From Spisula solida (taxonomy: Eukaryota > Mollusca > Bivalvia > Venerida > Mactridae): DNA of 64,000 nt. Positions 35,101 through 59,700 of the stretch are shown piece by piece. Within the stretch, counting starts at the first letter, position 1. Each line of letters starts with the position of its first letter. A program made the position numbers and the translations under genes. Below the pieces are notes generated by a model. It ran no database searches and was not told the DNA's origin. It saw only the letters and a list, made by a program, of their open reading frames with translations. Where the stretch lies: positions 20,999,322 through 21,063,321 of the forward strand of contig OX365955.1 of assembly GCA_947247005.1 (NCBI GenBank), given 5' to 3'.

Positions 35101-38100
35101 GTTTTTATATGATTGGAATTAATGACCTAGTTTTTGACCCCAGATAAACCAATATCAAACTTGGCCTAGATTTTGTTGAGATGATCATTGTGACCAAGTT
35201 TCATAAAGATAAGGTCGACATTGTGACCTCTAGTGACTACACAAGGTTTTTCTATGATTTAACCATGTGACCTAGTTTTTGACCCAAGATGACCCAATAT
35301 CGAACTTGACCTAGGTATTGTTAAGATGATCATTGTGACCGAGTTTCATAAAGATTAGACAAAAATTGTGACCTCTAGTGACTACGCAAGGTATTTCTAT
35401 GATTTAACCTTGTGACCTAGTTTTTGACCCCAGATGACCCATTATCGAACTCGACCTCGATTTTGTTGTTATGATCATTGTGACTAAGTTTCGTAAAGAT
35501 CAGGCCAAAACTGGGACCTCTAGTGACTACACAAGGTTTTTCTATGATTTGATCTTGTGACCTAGTTTTTGACCCCGGATGACCCAATATCAAACTTGAC
35601 CTAGATTTGGTTGTGTAGATCATTGTGACCAAGTTTCGTAAAGATTATGCTAAAACTGTGACCTCTAGTGACTACACAAGGTTTTTCTATTATTTGACCT
35701 TGTGACCTAGTTTTTGACCCCAGATGACCCATTATCGAACTTGACCTAGATTTTATTGCGATGATCATTGTGACCAAGTCTCATAAAGATTAGACCAAAA
35801 TTGTGACCTCTAGTGACTACACAAGGTTTATCTATGATTTGACCTTGTGACCTAGTTTTTGACCCCAGATGACCCAATATCGAACTTGACCTAGATTTTG
35901 TTGAGATGATCATTGTGACCAAGTTTCATATAGACTAGGTCAAAATTGTGACCTCTAGTGACTACACAAGGTTTTTCTATGATTTGACCTTGTGACCTAG
36001 TTTTTGACCCCTGATGACCCAATATCGAACTTGACCTAGATTCTGTTGAGATGATCATTGTGACCAAGTTTCATAAATATTAGACCAAAATTGTGACCTC
36101 TAGTGACTACACAAGGTTTATCTATGATTTGACCTTGTGACCTAGTTCATGACCCCGGATGACCCAATATCGAACTTGACCTAGATTTTATAGAGATGAT
36201 CATTGTGATCAAGTTTCATAAAGATTAAGTCAAAATTGTGACCTCTAATGTGTTCACAAGGTTTTTCTATGATTTGACCTAGTGACCTAGTTTTTGACCC
36301 CAGATGACCCAATATCGAACTTGACCTAGATTTTATAGAGATGATCATTGTGATCAAGTTTCATAAAGATTAAGTCAAAATTGTGACCTCTAATGTGTTC
36401 ACAAGGTTTTTCTATGATTTGACCTAGTGACCTAGTTTTTGACCCCAGATGACCCAATATCGAACTTGACCTAGATTTTATAGAGATGATCATTGTGATC
36501 AAGTTTCATAAAGATTAAGTCAAAATTGTGACCTCTAATGTGTTCACAAGGTTTTTCTATGATTTGACCTAGTGACCTAGTTTTTGACCCCAGATGACCC
36601 AATATCGAACTTGGCCTAGATTTTGTTGAGATGATCATTGTGACCAAGTTTCATAAAGATTAGGCTAAATTTGTGACCTCTAGTGTGTTCACAAGCAATT
36701 GTGGACGGACGGACGGACGGACGGACGGACGGACGACGGACGAAGAGCGATCACAAAAGCTCACCTTGTCACTTTGTGACAGGTGAGCTAAAAAGCTGTA
36801 ATCAAGGGTCAATCATAGATTCATGGCCAAACGCCACAGTTCCAACAGCAAAACTATTTTCTAGTAAACGCAGGTGCACGTAACTTGTTAAGAATACTTA
36901 AATTCATGTAATTTTTAAAGTTTCAAGAAAAGAGACTGACATTAATATCATTCCAATACCCATTTCAAATTTTTTCAATGCATTGACCATTTTTCTTATA
37001 GAAACAAGCCTAGTGATTATTAAGGTATTTTAAGCTCATCTCATTTCGACAAAGAAACTTAAAATTTTCCAACAATTAGATCAGCTTTACTTCATCAGGC
37101 AATATCAAACTTCTTTCTTTAAAGCTATCCATCCAATATAAAAGTTTCAGTAAATCACAGATGTTTGATGGTTAAAACCATTTATGATGATAGAGTACAG
37201 AATTGAGATGAGCATGAAAAAACATTTTAATCATGGGGCCTGGTAAAAAACAACACCTGTCCCCCTACCTCTAATCCCCATATGGTACATGTTGTATCTA
37301 TACTTGATGTTCCAAGTAAGTTAGGATCCACTTCATTCCAATCAAATGATGTCAGTGGTGCACAGAAATCTGAATTCTTGTTCTGTAATAAAATGACAGC
37401 ACATATTGAAATAAGCAACAGTGTCAGTTAAGATTAAGTTGTAACAAATGAGAGACATTAGTAACATGTTAAGGATCCCCTGGTAAGATAAAGCTAAAGG
37501 TAGACGAATTAGCATATTCAAATTGAATTGACTGTTAGAGCTGCCATAATGTGTTTACTGTTGTGTGAAAATGTAGCCAAACTTCTATTTAATGATAAAT
37601 CTGATACCGACAATAGTCAATATACAGATTATCTCAATAACTGTACCAGTACTGAGTACTTACATTATTTAACAAACATTCCAGCCGAGTCTCAGTATCA
37701 CCAACTCTCCATACACGTAGGTAATCACCACTGGTAGCCAGCAGATCAGGAAATACACCTTTCTGTAAGAACACAATGATATAATTATTACCAGTTTTTA
37801 GGTAATTGATATGAAATATGCAATGATTGTACAATAACTTTTCATTTGTCCCTAGAGCAGAACCAACATAAGACATCATACATTTGTGACAAACAACTTT
37901 CTAAGCCACTTGGGCAATGAAGTTGCTGTAAATATTTGGAGCTTTTCAATTATTAAAATGATAAAACTTCAACTAAGTAATTTCTTTCAAAGAGACATCG
38001 AAACTGCAGTAACAGTTTACACTGACAATGGCCAAAAGGCAACAGATCTCTACATAATAAGTTAAAGGATCGTAACTGGTAGGAGATGATCAAATAGTCT

Positions 38101-39620
38101 AAATATTTACAGACAATATATCAGGATACAACAATATGGCAAACAGAATTTCTGAAACAATCAAACAATTTTATCTTAAAGTATCCATTGAGGTTGAATA
38201 TGTCTTGTAATCTTTTATCACATAACCTGCGGTCCAGGAGTGCCATAAAGCTGTGCCGTAAATATCGTTCGGCCCTCCCAGACTGTGCAATAAATATTTA
38301 AATTAGCTTGACGTGACGTTAGCCAATCTATGCATTGATCCGTCAATGACGTCAGGATAATATCAACGTCGCCATGACGTCGCGCTAATTGTACCGCTGA
38401 ATTTTGGCTGAAACCTATGCAGCATACATCATCCTTTTGAACAATAATGAGCGTTTCTAGATAAATAGAATCTAACATTCGTACGAGTTTTATTAAACTC
38501 GTCGACAAAAACAATATGACACTCGGCAAAGCCTCATGTGATATCATTTTGTCCACTCGTTTAATAAAACTCGTATGTAATGAGCACTCATGCAAGATCC
38601 TCTATATAAGCTTACATACTCAAAATTGAGTTAAAACTTAAATTTATTGAAACATTTCCAATTGTTTAGGAAAATTTGACCAGTTTCAGTAGACAAGAGT
38701 TTTATTAAATAGCTTTAGAACTCGGCCAACACTTACAGTATCAGGTATAAACATGATCTTGGTGGTTGGGTATGGATGATCAAATGTTCCCTTTGATGTA
38801 AATTCTGATGTGTCTTCATCCAGGGAGACAATTTGTACCTATAAACACAAACATATGGAACAAAGTAATTAAACAAGGGCAGTAACTCCGCTGAAATCCA
38901 GGTCCAACAAAAACTTAACTTCAAAACTCACATATATATATGCTGATGTTTTTGCTAAAATTTGTGACCATAGCTGTATTAATATAGCTGGACTTAGTAT
39001 GCAAATATTGAATACACTGAAACTTAAAAACTTTTATCATGATCATAAAAATGTTACTTAAAATTGGACATGTGTGTAACAATTTTGGAGAGCAATAACA
39101 AAGTATTAGAGTTTTGAAGAAACGTGTTACAAAAAAGTGTTAACATAGTCAATACTCTACAGCCTTTAATGCGAAGCTAATTAATAACAAACATTCTGAA
39201 ATTCATTAATTACAAATACAAGTTTATTTACTATTTTATTTATTCAACACCACCATGGTATTCATGAAGCTACTGTGAATGCATGCATGGTGTTTTCATA
39301 CTGTTTGTCTATAAGTATAATTCAATTTAAAAGCGAATAGTTACAGATTTCAATTCTTAACTTTTTCATTTTGAAAGATAATTTAAACATTTAAAGGGTT
39401 CTGAAGTGTTTTTAAATTGTAAGCATTAAAATCTAAAAAATCTTAATTCTTATGTTACCTTATTATTATACTCTTCCACAAAGCTACCAAGCGCTAACCG
39501 AAATCGTTTATCCGGCCGTATACTCCAGTTCATACTGTAGACACATAGTGGGGACTCATACTTGTAGATTTCCTTCCTTTTCGGAGGTCCTCCTTGAGAC
39601 TGACTCGGTAATGCCATCAT
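32192..39620 (-). CDS. DCAF7: DDB1- and CUL4-associated factor 7 (WD40 protein)
   Basis: Eight coding exons, in gene order: 39620-39459, 38838-38737, 37762-37664, 37382-37269, 34784-34652, 34077-33926, 33213-33096 and 32364-32192. All phases close, giving 350 aa against about 342 in vertebrates. DCAF7 (WDR68/HAN11) is a beta-propeller scaffold that binds DYRK1A/HIPK2 kinases and acts as a substrate receptor for CUL4-DDB1 ubiquitin ligase. Near-invariant family segments are plain: [115 protein letters not shown] and the end [20 protein letters not shown]. The start has two consecutive ATGs (39620 and 39617). A 5' untranslated exon boundary lies at 39645. The large AGGTCA-rich array is in intron 4. 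Confidence 0.97.
33578..33857 (-). repeat. 'GGGGGCATAAA' dispersed repeat, copy 1
   Basis: It runs from CAAGACTGCGCTCAATAAACGC to TAGATGCGGGGGCATAAAAA. The same family appears at 52,974-53,232 (opposite strand) and 56,415-56,700 (same strand). Shared internal words include AAGTCCATCA(A/G)GG and CAAGTTTG(A/G)AAGC. Lies in a DCAF7 intron; non-coding. Confidence 0.7.
34122..34351. mobile_element. hAT-like MITE in DCAF7 intron
   Basis: CAGGGGTCCTTCTG at the left and GGTAGGACCCCTG at the right are inverted copies with few mismatches. Flanks TATACA and TTTACA are similar but not identical. No coding capacity. Confidence 0.5.
34971..36790 (-). repeat. AGGTCA-rich tandem array in DCAF7 intron 4
   Basis: About twelve units of ~145 bp are bounded by GAGGGCCCAAAGGGCCC...GCTCACCTGTC at one end and an (ACGG)n tract plus the hairpin AGCTCACC...GGTGAGCT at the other. 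Each unit has TGACCTAGTTTTTGACCCC, TGATCATTGTGACCAAG and GTGACCTCTAGTG. Three units near 36,160-36,600 are virtually identical to one another. ORFs over the array are repeat translations. Confidence 0.9.
38215..38607 (+). mobile_element. Hairpin/TIR repeat family, copy D
   Basis: It begins TTATCACATAACCTGCGG, includes TGACGTCA and ATGACGTCGCG sites, and has a well-kept hairpin: GTACGAGTTTTATTAAACTC (about 38,479) pairing with GTTTAATAAAACTCGTATG (about 38,560). It ends GAGCACTCATGCAAGATCCTC. The 125-aa minus-strand ORF is repeat sequence. Lies in DCAF7 intron 2. Confidence 0.8.
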
Positions 39621-40009
39621 TTATACTGTTAATGTGTTAGCTGTTCTAAAACAAACAAAATAAGTTCATTACAGAATACTGATTTACAATCATAATGATT
39701 GTGTCTGAGTAAAAAAAAAGACGACTGAAAGGCAAACAAGTTGAGTAGTTGAGATTTGCATTCAAAAATATATATAATATAGTTTATATACTAGTTACTA
39801 TGCTCTGGTTCAAACGTCAATCACTCGAACTCAATGAGCTAGACCCTTAGTACCTATATATCTGTGTTAATGTCAAACACATGATTAAGGGAATGTAGAC
39901 ATGGGCTGCGCTCGAAATACGGACATCTGAATCAGAGGGCATTATCCATATAACCATAATTTACTAGGCTTGTAGCATGTATAGGATTTTATTTCTAACA
40001 CTAGTAATA

Positions 40010-40100
40010 AGGTGGCACGGTGGTCAAGCTGATAAGGCTCTTGACTTCTATCTTCTGATCAAGAGGTCCTTTGTTCGATTCTTTGCCGGGGCACTTGGTC
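40010..40100 (+). mobile_element. tRNA-like SINE head
   Basis: GGTGGTCAAGCTGATAAGGC fits an A-box region and TTTGTTCGATTCTTTGCCGG a weak B box. The stems do not fold as a tRNA. Confidence 0.4.
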
Positions 40101-41235
40101 ATTCAGGGCTTCCTCTGGAGAATATTTAGCTTTCGCCACTACATTCGCCAAATGAAAAAAGTTGTCGCCACTTTAGCGCCACTTGGGCCAAATCTTTTCT
40201 CAAGATTTCTAATATATATTTGACTTCATGTATATGTATTAAAATCTACAATAATGAATAGCTGTTTTGAAACTGGGAAACTATATATATGGTTAAGCAC
40301 TTAAATATTGCATTCCTTTTGTTTCTCTAATCTTCAGTGAAATCTTGATTTCAAATCAAGAGGCTATACAAATGATGACCAGATCACTTGTACTGGCACA
40401 TTTACAGTTACTAAGTTCATGAAATAAAGTTCAGTTCATTAATCAGTCTGATAGATCAATTAGGCAGACTGGCCCATGCTCACTGTAATAATTATTTCTT
40501 CCATTCATCACTTGACTTTATCAAACTTGCAAGTTTCTCGTTGAAACAATTTTTACAAGTGTTAAAATTTCAACAATAAAGCAATCTAAGTATCATAATT
40601 AACTGCCAATGAGACCCATTGATCAAATAATGTCACGCTTCAATCGTAATCACCTTGGTAACCTGGCTTCACTGGACAAGACTCCAGGGGTGCAATAAAC
40701 AGATAAACATGTCAAATTGTTAATACCTCGCTAATCGTTTACAATCTACAAATTGACCGGAAGAGACCGTTTTATGACAATTTTACGACACAAGCATGCA
40801 GTGAAATTGATCTTTTACGACATTATGTCAAATTTTGTTAAGAAATTAGCCAAATTGATTTTTTTATCGCCAAATTCTTGATTTTGGCGCAAATGGCTCC
40901 ATTTGCAACCCACAGCGAAGGCTTTACAGTGTTTCGCACCCAACTACTTGAACTAGAGATGTAGTGGTTGGAAACCAAGATGTAGTCTTGCGTGTATCAA
41001 AGGAATCTACCCAAAATGAGCTTAAAAAAGTGGGATCTTTTAAGTTTTCACTGTTATTTGAACTATTTTAACGATATTTTGCTCACCACCTTGTCACAGA
41101 AAAATCAGTTTATTGATTGGAAGAAGGCAACGCATCCTGATTCTCTTCATTGATTTTAAGTCGGCCCTTTTCAGACACCAGTCAATAGTAATCAGAAAGC
41201 TATTTTTGACAATAAAAAGTTGAAGGGCAACGTGT

Positions 41236-41847
41236 GTAGCCTGTATCCTCTTTTCCTATGGTTTCAGCCACTTAAGAATAAAGATTCTAGGGTTTCTAAA
41301 AAATATTGTTGCAAGCTTGAAAAATGTTTAGAACATTATAATTGGTCTTTAAGCTACACAAATTGACCAAAGTTTCTTGTCTGTGAAGTTTTTTTGTTAA
41401 AATATAGCTATTTGTATGACCCAGGGTGTGTTAGTCTTAATTTTATAGTGTTTCCTATGGTTTCAGCCACCCAAGATGAATGTTTCAGAAACTATATTTT
41501 TCGTAAGATTCAAAGTGAAAAATTTGTAGGTTATTTAAATCAACATTTCAACTAATATTATACAAAAATGTATTTGTATCAAATGCCTTCAGAGAGCGTA
41601 GCACCCTGTTTTTTCAAATGGCCCGCTAAGAAAGTCGTGATTTTTCTTGTTTTGGCTACAAAATCACATATGTCTTAATTTTGTAAAAATAAATTCAAGA
41701 ATGTTTTTAATAAGCGTATCCTAGTTTTTTCATGCAATCCACATAATGGAATAATATTTTCCACAGTTTGTGCTATATTTTTCAAAATAAGGGGGTGGCT
41801 GAAACCATAGGAAAGGATGAAACCATAGGAAAGAAGGATACTGTAGG
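41236..41847. repeat. Inverted-repeat element with CCTATGGTTTCAGCCAC
   Basis: TTTCCTATGGTTTCAGCCAC occurs on the plus strand near 41,255 and 41,453. Its complement GTGGCTGAAACCATAGGAAA occurs near 41,795, with a second partial copy right after. The outer ends pair loosely (TGTAGCCTGTATCC / GGATACTGTA). Probably a non-autonomous element. Confidence 0.5.
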
Positions 41848-41877
41848 CGGTAATTTGTGTAAGCGGCCGGCAACAAT

Positions 41878-41990
41878 AACAACGGCTAGCTCAGTTGATA
41901 GAGCGATTGGTCCCAAGTTCGATCCCCAGTTCGGCTGCATATTTCTTTCACCTTGTTACACTAGTTATACGTCACCTGGTGTATGAGAAT
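41878..41990 (+). mobile_element. tRNA-derived SINE (short head)
   Basis: GGCTAGCTCAGTTGATAGAG is a strong A box and AAGTTCGATCCCC a strong B box, but only about 15 bases separate them and no anticodon stem fits. The body CATATTTCTTTCACCTTG follows. Confidence 0.6.
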
Positions 41991-42503
41991 GGCATTTTCT
42001 GAGATAACAAATGAAATAATTTGACAGGCATGGACCAACCAACCAGGCAGACATATTCATTGAGGCAAGGAATAAACAGGCACATACACGACTTACATCA
42101 CAACTGACTTTAGTTATTCACTTGGGAGAATGTATTTCATCGATTTAGTGTCAGCAGCATTGTGAACAAACAAGAATAGACTAGTGAAACATCGCCAAAC
42201 AAAACAAAGTCGCCATATAAATTACCCAGAATGCCTCGTCGAAAATGGGCCACGTATAAAACAAAAAAATAAATGTTACGGAAACTCAAGATGGGAATAA
42301 TCAAAAGATTATTATTTTCGGGAACGACGAGACAAACTATGTAATAGGCAAACGATTGTGTTCTAATTATATAACTAAACTTCAAGATATAATATGAAAA
42401 TTATAGAACTGATCAAAACAACGAGAGGTATAAATAAACACAGACGCATTTTTCACTGAGACGACAGCGATGAAGACATTTTTGTATTCGTTACTTGGTG
42501 AAA

Positions 42504-55584
<13,081 letters not shown>

Positions 55585-56790
55585 TCAGTGTTGTTGAGGA
55601 AAAATAGATGGGAGTTCATATGTTATCAGGATCTTTTTATCATCTGTGATATTGTCATATTCGTACAACAAGTGCTACTATTATATCCAAGGTACAAGGG
55701 ACACAAGTAATGTTGTTTCATTGCATGTTCATGACAATTTAAGTTTGTCTATAATTTCATATTTATGTAAAATACATTTATACAAAATTGAATTTTTCTT
55801 TGTTATTGATATTTACTTCTTGTTAAGTTTTCCATACAGTCAGGTCTTGATTCAACAATGCTTTTTGTTCCCAAGCAAAATGTTAATGAACATGTCAGTT
55901 TTCTGAATTGATAGAAAGATTGTTTTAAAAATTTTGTATACATAAAATGATATCAGTACATTTATATGAATTTGTCAGTTCATGTGTATATTCAATGGGC
56001 GTCATTGTATCGAGACCTGACTGTTAATGGCCACATGCTATGATATTGTACATGTTTATTTGTTTCTTTTATGACTTAAAGTGCCACACAATTTCAGTAA
56101 TTTGTAGACTACTCAGTGATATTATCCTGACACTAGCCTAACCAGTCATGTAATCATCCTGAAAAGCTGAGTGCCAAGCATTTGAGCTATTGGCATGTAT
56201 TAGTTTGGGATCAAATCCACAACTTTTAGGTCAATTCTCAATTTAATTAACAATGCAAGAAGTGCTTTATTAATGCACTATTTATTTTTAAATTATAAAT
56301 AAATTTATATCACTTAATTGTTGTTTTACATCACAATTAACATTTGAACTAAAGCACATGGCAAGCAATAACAATTTCACAAGAACTTTCTTAATACGCT
56401 GTTCCTATTTAAAACAAGACTGCGTTCAATAAACGCTTATGCCCCCTGTGGAAGCCTTGTCCATAAATAAGTCTAAGTCCAAAATTAGGTCAAGGTGAAG
56501 GTCAAAAAGGGTCAGGTGATACAGGTGTGTGGAGAGTGTTCATATACAACATCCATGCAAGTTTGGAAGCTTTGCAGCAAGCCATAATGATGCTAGAAGA
56601 AACGGTCAATTTGGGTTAACCAGGACGGACGAACGGACGGACGGACGGACAGGTGCATCACTATATGCCTCCCGATCTATCGATACGGGGGCATAAAAAG
56701 AATGTTTAAATGTTATAAATAAATTACATCACATAATTGTTGTTTTACATCACACTTTTTAACAAAAGCAAGCAAGAAACATTCTAGAGA
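55585..56790. other. Convergent interval between ACAA2 and the forkhead gene
   Basis: Both 3' untranslated regions are expected here because the stop codons are 1.2 kb apart and face each other. It contains a third copy of the 'GGGGGCATAAA' repeat at 56,415-56,700 with an (ACGG)n tract. AATAAA-like words near 56,300 (both strands) could serve as polyadenylation signals, which I cannot confirm. Confidence 0.5.
56415..56700 (-). repeat. 'GGGGGCATAAA' dispersed repeat, copy 3
   Basis: It begins CAAGACTGCGTTCAATAAAC, contains AGGTCAAGGTGAAGGTCAAA and an (ACGG)n tract at 56,625-56,650, and ends GATACGGGGGCATAAAAAG. Same orientation as the 33,578 copy. Confidence 0.75.
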
Positions 56791-59700
56791 TCAAAGGAGT
56801 AAGTCTGGAGAACCCGAAGTTGATCTTGTAAATTCCGCAATAATTTCATAATCAACGGATCCACAGTCACTGGTATCACTGCAAATCTTGATTGGAGAAT
56901 CTTCATGGTTTGATATGAGACCTAGTTCTGTTTTTGTATTTGAACATTTACTTGTTTCACTCTCAGTTCTATTTATGTCACTATTCCCTGTGTTTGGAAG
57001 TCCAAGAACGTACCTCTGCACTGATGCGTTCTGTGGTGATAATATATATGAACCATATTCTTCCCAGTCAGGAATCCAGTGAACTAGCGGAGATATTTCA
57101 GACCTTCCTATACTTGCTGGTTGTTCTCGTTTCGACTCGGGTGAAGTGAATGCTGGCAGATCACTTTGGCTGCTATCATACTTTATGGGTGTTGACAATA
57201 AACCTTCATCCTCACTTTTTTCACACTTTGTGTTACTGTCTGAATATCGTTGAAAAGGAGGACTTACATCTGGTGACATTGTTCCATGGCCTGATTCCAT
57301 ACTCGACATGAACATCTCTATAATAGGAACAATATCAATTATGTATGTGCAGTCCAACCTGAGATAATGATATATAAACCCGGTTTTAACAACCACTTGT
57401 TACAAGCTGCCAAAAATTAAGTATCCCTTAAAGCAGGCTCCACAAAAGTTTTTAAACTTGTAAGTCCAAACTGGTAAAATGAGTGAATATTCCTCTTTGC
57501 CTAATCGAAAATATTGGATTTTCTGTCCATCCAAATCTAAATTTGTCAGCCAGGACTGACAGTTTTAGCGGAGCCTGCTTAAAGTTTTCTTTTATGCTAA
57601 ATTATACATAATTTACAAATTTTAAAAATTATGTTTTGCTAAATTTAAGGTCAGCATACATAACTTCCCAATATTAGACAGCTAGCAGTTAGCCTAATTG
57701 TATGGAGAGTATTTAAAACAAATCAAGTTTGGAATGGTAACTTTGTAAATTATATTGATCACAGCACTCAAGCATTATCTAAGCAAGCAATGCAGAAGTA
57801 TTCTAACTGTTCAGAGTCAGTTTGTTAAAATGGCTAATAATATCTGAAAGCACTTTATAGTAATGTTTGTAGTTTATACTAACTATCTCTGTAATGTGGC
57901 TAAAGTTACAGAAATCAAACTACATAGCTTGGCAACTTCTGTTATCGACTGATCCAGATTTTCAGCTTTGTTGACAGGTTTAAAGTTTCCAACCATGCTT
58001 TCAGCTAATTTTAACTGTTTCCTCACAGATACCATGGCAACCAGATTTCTGAATGGAACCATGCACTTTCACTAGAAGAGTCATACTAAGATCATTCTGG
58101 CCTATTGTAAACTCAAAGTTGGACTAGCTAAAATACACTTAACAGAAGTTCTAGGTACCTTCACAATTCCAGTTGGTTGTACTCAAAACAGGATCTGAGT
58201 TTTCATTAGATGAAACATCAAACTGATCATTGTCTAATTGGTCTTCTTGGTCTGAATCTGAGGACATCAGATGATTAGCAATATCAGCAGCTTCCTGTAG
58301 TAGATTATACAAAATAGGTTTATAAAACATGCATCATGGCAGTCAGTGTCTGCGGTTCAAGGTCACAGTGATATTCAAAGGAGTGCACATCAGACTTCTG
58401 GAAAGATGGTAAAATTTGGTCTCACAAGCAGTTAAAATGTGTAAGTCCAAAAAACAAACTATCAGACACTGTATTCGAAATGTCAGTCTTAGTAAAAAAG
58501 GTTTTCTACCACTAGTTATAAATATGAAGAAACATCTATGAAGTTGAAAACAGGTTTAAGTTTCGTGCCAAGACCAATCAATTTGTGATGAGTTACATGT
58601 TGTAGCCGCTATGTTTATTGTCCACTACAATTATTAATGTCACAGACACATTGGTTGAATGGTAATATAAACACTTAAACAGACAAATGAAAGTGTGTAA
58701 TATATTGATCGTGTTCGGTAAGCAAAGCGAGATAATTTATACACAGTTACTAGCGCTACTCAAATTTCTTGCTAAAAATATGCTGGACAGTGGGACTGAA
58801 TTTTAGTCAATGACAGTCAGGAGGTGAGCAAAAAGCCTACAACAGAGGAAGAAGTAAACGTCCGGAGAACCTATTACCAATGGAGGCTAAACCTTTAGTC
58901 CAAGATGGGGACTATTAATCAGGATTTTTTAAAATTCAAAACTGTGAGGCTATTTGAAGATACGAAATAAGCATACATGTTCCAACTCAAAAAACGTCAC
59001 TTACTTGTAGTTCTGGAATTTCAGGAGTATCTTCAAGATTTCCTGCACAGATGTGTTTCTCCGCTGCAAAAAAAGAACAAGAAAAAACTGAGTTAAATTG
59101 TGTCAGGAAAGTTTACAAATAGAACAATACAGTGTATATATAGTTAAACATGTGTTACAGGTCTTTCACCTGAATTTACCAGCCACCTGTAACTGTCTTA
59201 AGCAGCAAACAGGATTTATTCAGGGTGGCCACAGAAAATGAAGAATGAAATTCCCTGATTTTTTCCTGGTGGAAAGGTTTTTTCCATGATTGTTCGCAGT
59301 GTTTGAAACTCTTATACAGCTGAAAGTATGGCCCCAAACATCCCCTCATAGCCATACCTACACAACCAAACTCATTATTTACACCTATCTTATAATAAAT
59401 ACAGTTTGTTTGAAGAAATATATCTTTTGAATAAAGTCATGAAGAGAAGCTGCCAGGAGACACATGTTTTCCACCCAATATTTGTAAAATTCCCTGATTT
59501 TTGCCCAATTTTGCAATTCCCTCATTTTTCCCGGCAGGGAATTAGTTGGTGATATTTTCCCTGTTTTCCAGAGTCTGTGGCTACCCTTGAGTATTGGCTG
59601 TTTCCACATGATTCTTATCAGCCACATATGTTTTGTTCCCTGCCGGGTTGCTTACGTTGGCCAAGATACCTCATCACACTTGCATTTGATCAATACATTT

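Larger units (their letters stand above)
39646..42503. promoter_or_regulatory. Head-to-head interval between DCAF7 and ACAA2
   Basis: The genes start on opposite strands about 2.9 kb apart, so both promoters should lie here. I cannot point to a TATA box or other defined site. The interval contains a tRNA-like SINE head at about 40,010-40,100, an inverted-repeat element at 41,236-41,847 and a second tRNA-like head at 41,878-41,990. A 5' untranslated exon for DCAF7 is implied by the acceptor at 39,646. Confidence 0.4.

Noticed and set aside
38218..38595. 125-aa minus-strand ORF in DCAF7 intron 2
   Set aside because: It coincides with hairpin repeat copy D. The same sequence is broken in copies A-C.
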